DNA from: CAZPAN01 sp964581165
Lineage (GTDB): Bacteria; Actinomycetota; Coriobacteriia; Coriobacteriales; CADBOM01
NCBI GenBank assembly: GCA_964581165.1
Contig: CAZOMM010000028.1
Coordinates: 1 to 23,226 of the forward strand
DNA length: 23,226 bases
Direction of reading: 5' to 3'
In this document: positions 22,021-23,226 of the stretch, one piece after another
Numbering within the stretch: the first letter of the stretch is position 1
How the letters are laid out: every line of letters starts with the position of its first letter
Position numbers and translations under genes: made by a program
The notes under the pieces: generated by a model
Seen by the model: only the letters and a program-made list of their open reading frames with translations
Database searches by the model: none
What the model was told of the DNA's origin: nothing

Positions 22021-23016
22021 CTATCGGGCATCGTTTGATTTTTTGTTTTGCTTTTCGATTGCATCTAGCTCATTCAATATTCGCTTGGGCCTAAACATTC
22101 TGTCCAAGTTTTTAAGCACTGGAATTTTTTCGATTACCCTACTAAACGAAACCCGCTCAGAAAGCAGATTTATTGCAAACATAAGAATAGTCAGCGGAAC
22201 AAGTAGCCAAATAGGCAGAGTTAAAACCAGTAGATAGCCCAGCAAAGCACCCATTGTATTGGCACCCGCATCACCTAACATGGCGATCTCCCAAGCATCA
22301 AAATACCAGGTAGCTATCACAGGACCCAGACAGGCTAGCACCATACACAACACATCAAAGCGATCCATTACGAGCCTGTGAGTCAAAAACAGGGCAAGCA
22401 TACAAAAAGCCAAGCAAAGTAAATAGACCTTGCTTGCACGTAGTGGGCGAAGATCCATCAGATTCAAAAAGTTAGCAAACAAGGCCATTACACAGGTGGC
22501 ACAAATCACTCGCAATACCCAGAACTGCTCTTCTGTGTCTGCCAAAGACAAGGCCATAACTAATGACATCAGTCCAATGCCTATGAATTTGACCATTCCC
22601 GTGGTTAATAACCCTCTTTTAAGGAGCCTAAAGTGTCCTTTAAAACCCCTAGAAGAGGAGTCACCCGTCCAGTCGTCAAATAGACCCAATGCGCAAGTGC
22701 ATGCTAAAAGAGGAAAGGCCGATAGCAAAAGCCTAAGCCAGTATGGTTCTTGTGCATCTAAAACCCGCAAAACCACTGAACATAGACAGAGCATAATGAG
22801 CCAGATAAACCAGACGACCCCAAGACCTCCCAGCACTTTTACTCCCCTGTAGTTAACTTGTCTGGGGGCGTGATTCATAAGCGCCGGAAAAAGCCTAGCA
22901 GCAATCAGCACTGGAACAAGATCACACAACAAGATGACTAAAATAAGCGATTCCAGATTACTACCTCCAAACAGAACAAAGAGCTGCAGCCTAGCGAAAC
23001 CTTTGCCTGCAAACAT
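22021..23016 (-). CDS. MraY/WecA-like polyprenyl-phosphate sugar-1-phosphate transferase family protein
   Basis: Integral membrane protein of glycosyltransferase family 4, which transfers a sugar phosphate from a UDP-sugar to a polyprenyl phosphate carrier. About 10 hydrophobic segments are visible. Conserved active-site blocks remain: LGLFDDWTGD (the Asp pair that binds metal), FLKxxxGHFRLLKRG-like KGHFRLLKRGLLTTG, NFLNLMDLRPLRASK, and MLGDAGANTMGALLG. The NLMDLRP block marks the less-studied subgroup that has DLRPGRA in place of DGLDGLAAG; here the Gly is also replaced by Leu. The start is uncertain: an ATG at 23016 is given, but a GGAGG followed after 7 bases by CTG at 22956 would begin right before the first membrane helix. 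It may make a lipid-linked precursor of a wall or capsule polymer; MraY itself is unlikely. Confidence 0.75.
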   Translation of the reverse strand: MFAGKGFARLQLFVLFGGSNLESLILVILLCDLVPVLIAARLFPALMNHAPRQVNYRGVKVLGGLGVVWFIWLIMLCLCSVVLRVLDAQEPYWLRLLLSAFPLLACTCALGLFDDWTGDSSSRGFKGHFRLLKRGLLTTGMVKFIGIGLMSLVMALSLADTEEQFWVLRVICATCVMALFANFLNLMDLRPLRASKVYLLCLAFCMLALFLTHRLVMDRFDVLCMVLACLGPVIATWYFDAWEIAMLGDAGANTMGALLGYLLVLTLPIWLLVPLTILMFAINLLSERVSFSRVIEKIPVLKNLDRMFRPKRILNELDAIEKQNKKSNDAR

Positions 23017-23226
23017 ACAAACCTGTAAACCTGTAAGTCTGTAACAAAAACACAATCCCTAATGTTTTGAACCAATAATTAGCTCTATGTTAAACCAGAA
23101 TCGAAACGATTACCGGATGGGCGCGCAATACGCGCTGGACTCGGGCAGTCCTCGCTCGCACTTTTTGTTCTCGTAACTTTCCATACTCCGCGCAACACTA
23201 AGCGCAACCTTTAAGACTTAATGCAA
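23017..23226. other. Upstream region at the right edge, no gene recognised
   Basis: Contains a GCGCG-CAATA-CGCGC hairpin (about 23121-23135). A 24-codon minus-strand frame (23184-23110) is present, but it has no good ribosome site and no known similarity. I see no tRNA. Confidence 0.4.

Noticed and set aside
23110..23184. 24-codon minus-strand ORF at the right edge
   Set aside because: A CGGAG lies only one base from the ATG, which is too close, an in-frame stop lies just upstream, and the peptide resembles nothing known.

Overview
The window carries about eighteen protein-coding genes, every one on the minus strand, so it reads from right to left. No rRNA, tRNA, CRISPR array or insertion sequence was recognised. 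The gene content (a flavin-based electron-bifurcating Hdr/Flx complex, an NAD(P)-type formate dehydrogenase, many iron-sulfur proteins, no respiratory oxidase) points to a strict anaerobe. Frequent TTG/GTG starts and GC near 46% outside the formate dehydrogenase block fit a Coriobacteriia-type actinobacterium best in my judgement; Clostridia cannot be excluded from sequence alone.

Layout in the direction of transcription. (1) 23016-22021: an MraY/WecA-like membrane sugar-1-phosphate transferase. (2) 21717-18823: a CNNM/CorC-type CBS-domain membrane protein, TcdA (tRNA t6A dehydratase) and a TatD-family metal hydrolase, probably one operon. (3) 18558-18166: a small GtrA-family membrane protein. 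(4) 18008-16680: an NCS2 (AzgA/PbuG-type) purine permease whose leader holds six tandem 12-bp repeats. (5) 16353-9599: a tight seven-gene operon hdrC-hdrB-hdrA-flxD-flxC-flxB-flxA. (6) 9341-4790: a two-gene formate dehydrogenase operon, a NuoF-C/GltD-like NADPH oxidoreductase followed by a Cys-containing molybdo/tungsto-formate dehydrogenase with a NuoG-like Fe-S N-terminus. (7) 4224-2488: ammonium transporter amtB and a P-II signal protein, ended by a strong terminator. (8) 2367-1: two family-2 glycosyltransferases, the second running off the left edge; this looks like the edge of a surface-polysaccharide locus.

How it works together (inference). Formate oxidised by FdhA would pass electrons through Fe-S clusters to the FAD/NAD(P) subunit. 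The Hdr/Flx complex would take electrons from NAD(P)H at FlxA and, by bifurcation at the HdrA flavin, reduce ferredoxin together with a disulfide acceptor at HdrB. No DsrC or other obvious acceptor is encoded in the window.

The most unusual non-coding property is that at least six intergenic gaps are filled with short degenerate tandem repeats of 11-20 bp, each gap with a different unit. There is also a riboswitch-like nested inverted repeat in the hdr leader, and the formate dehydrogenase block has higher GC than its neighbours and is bordered on both sides by such repeats.
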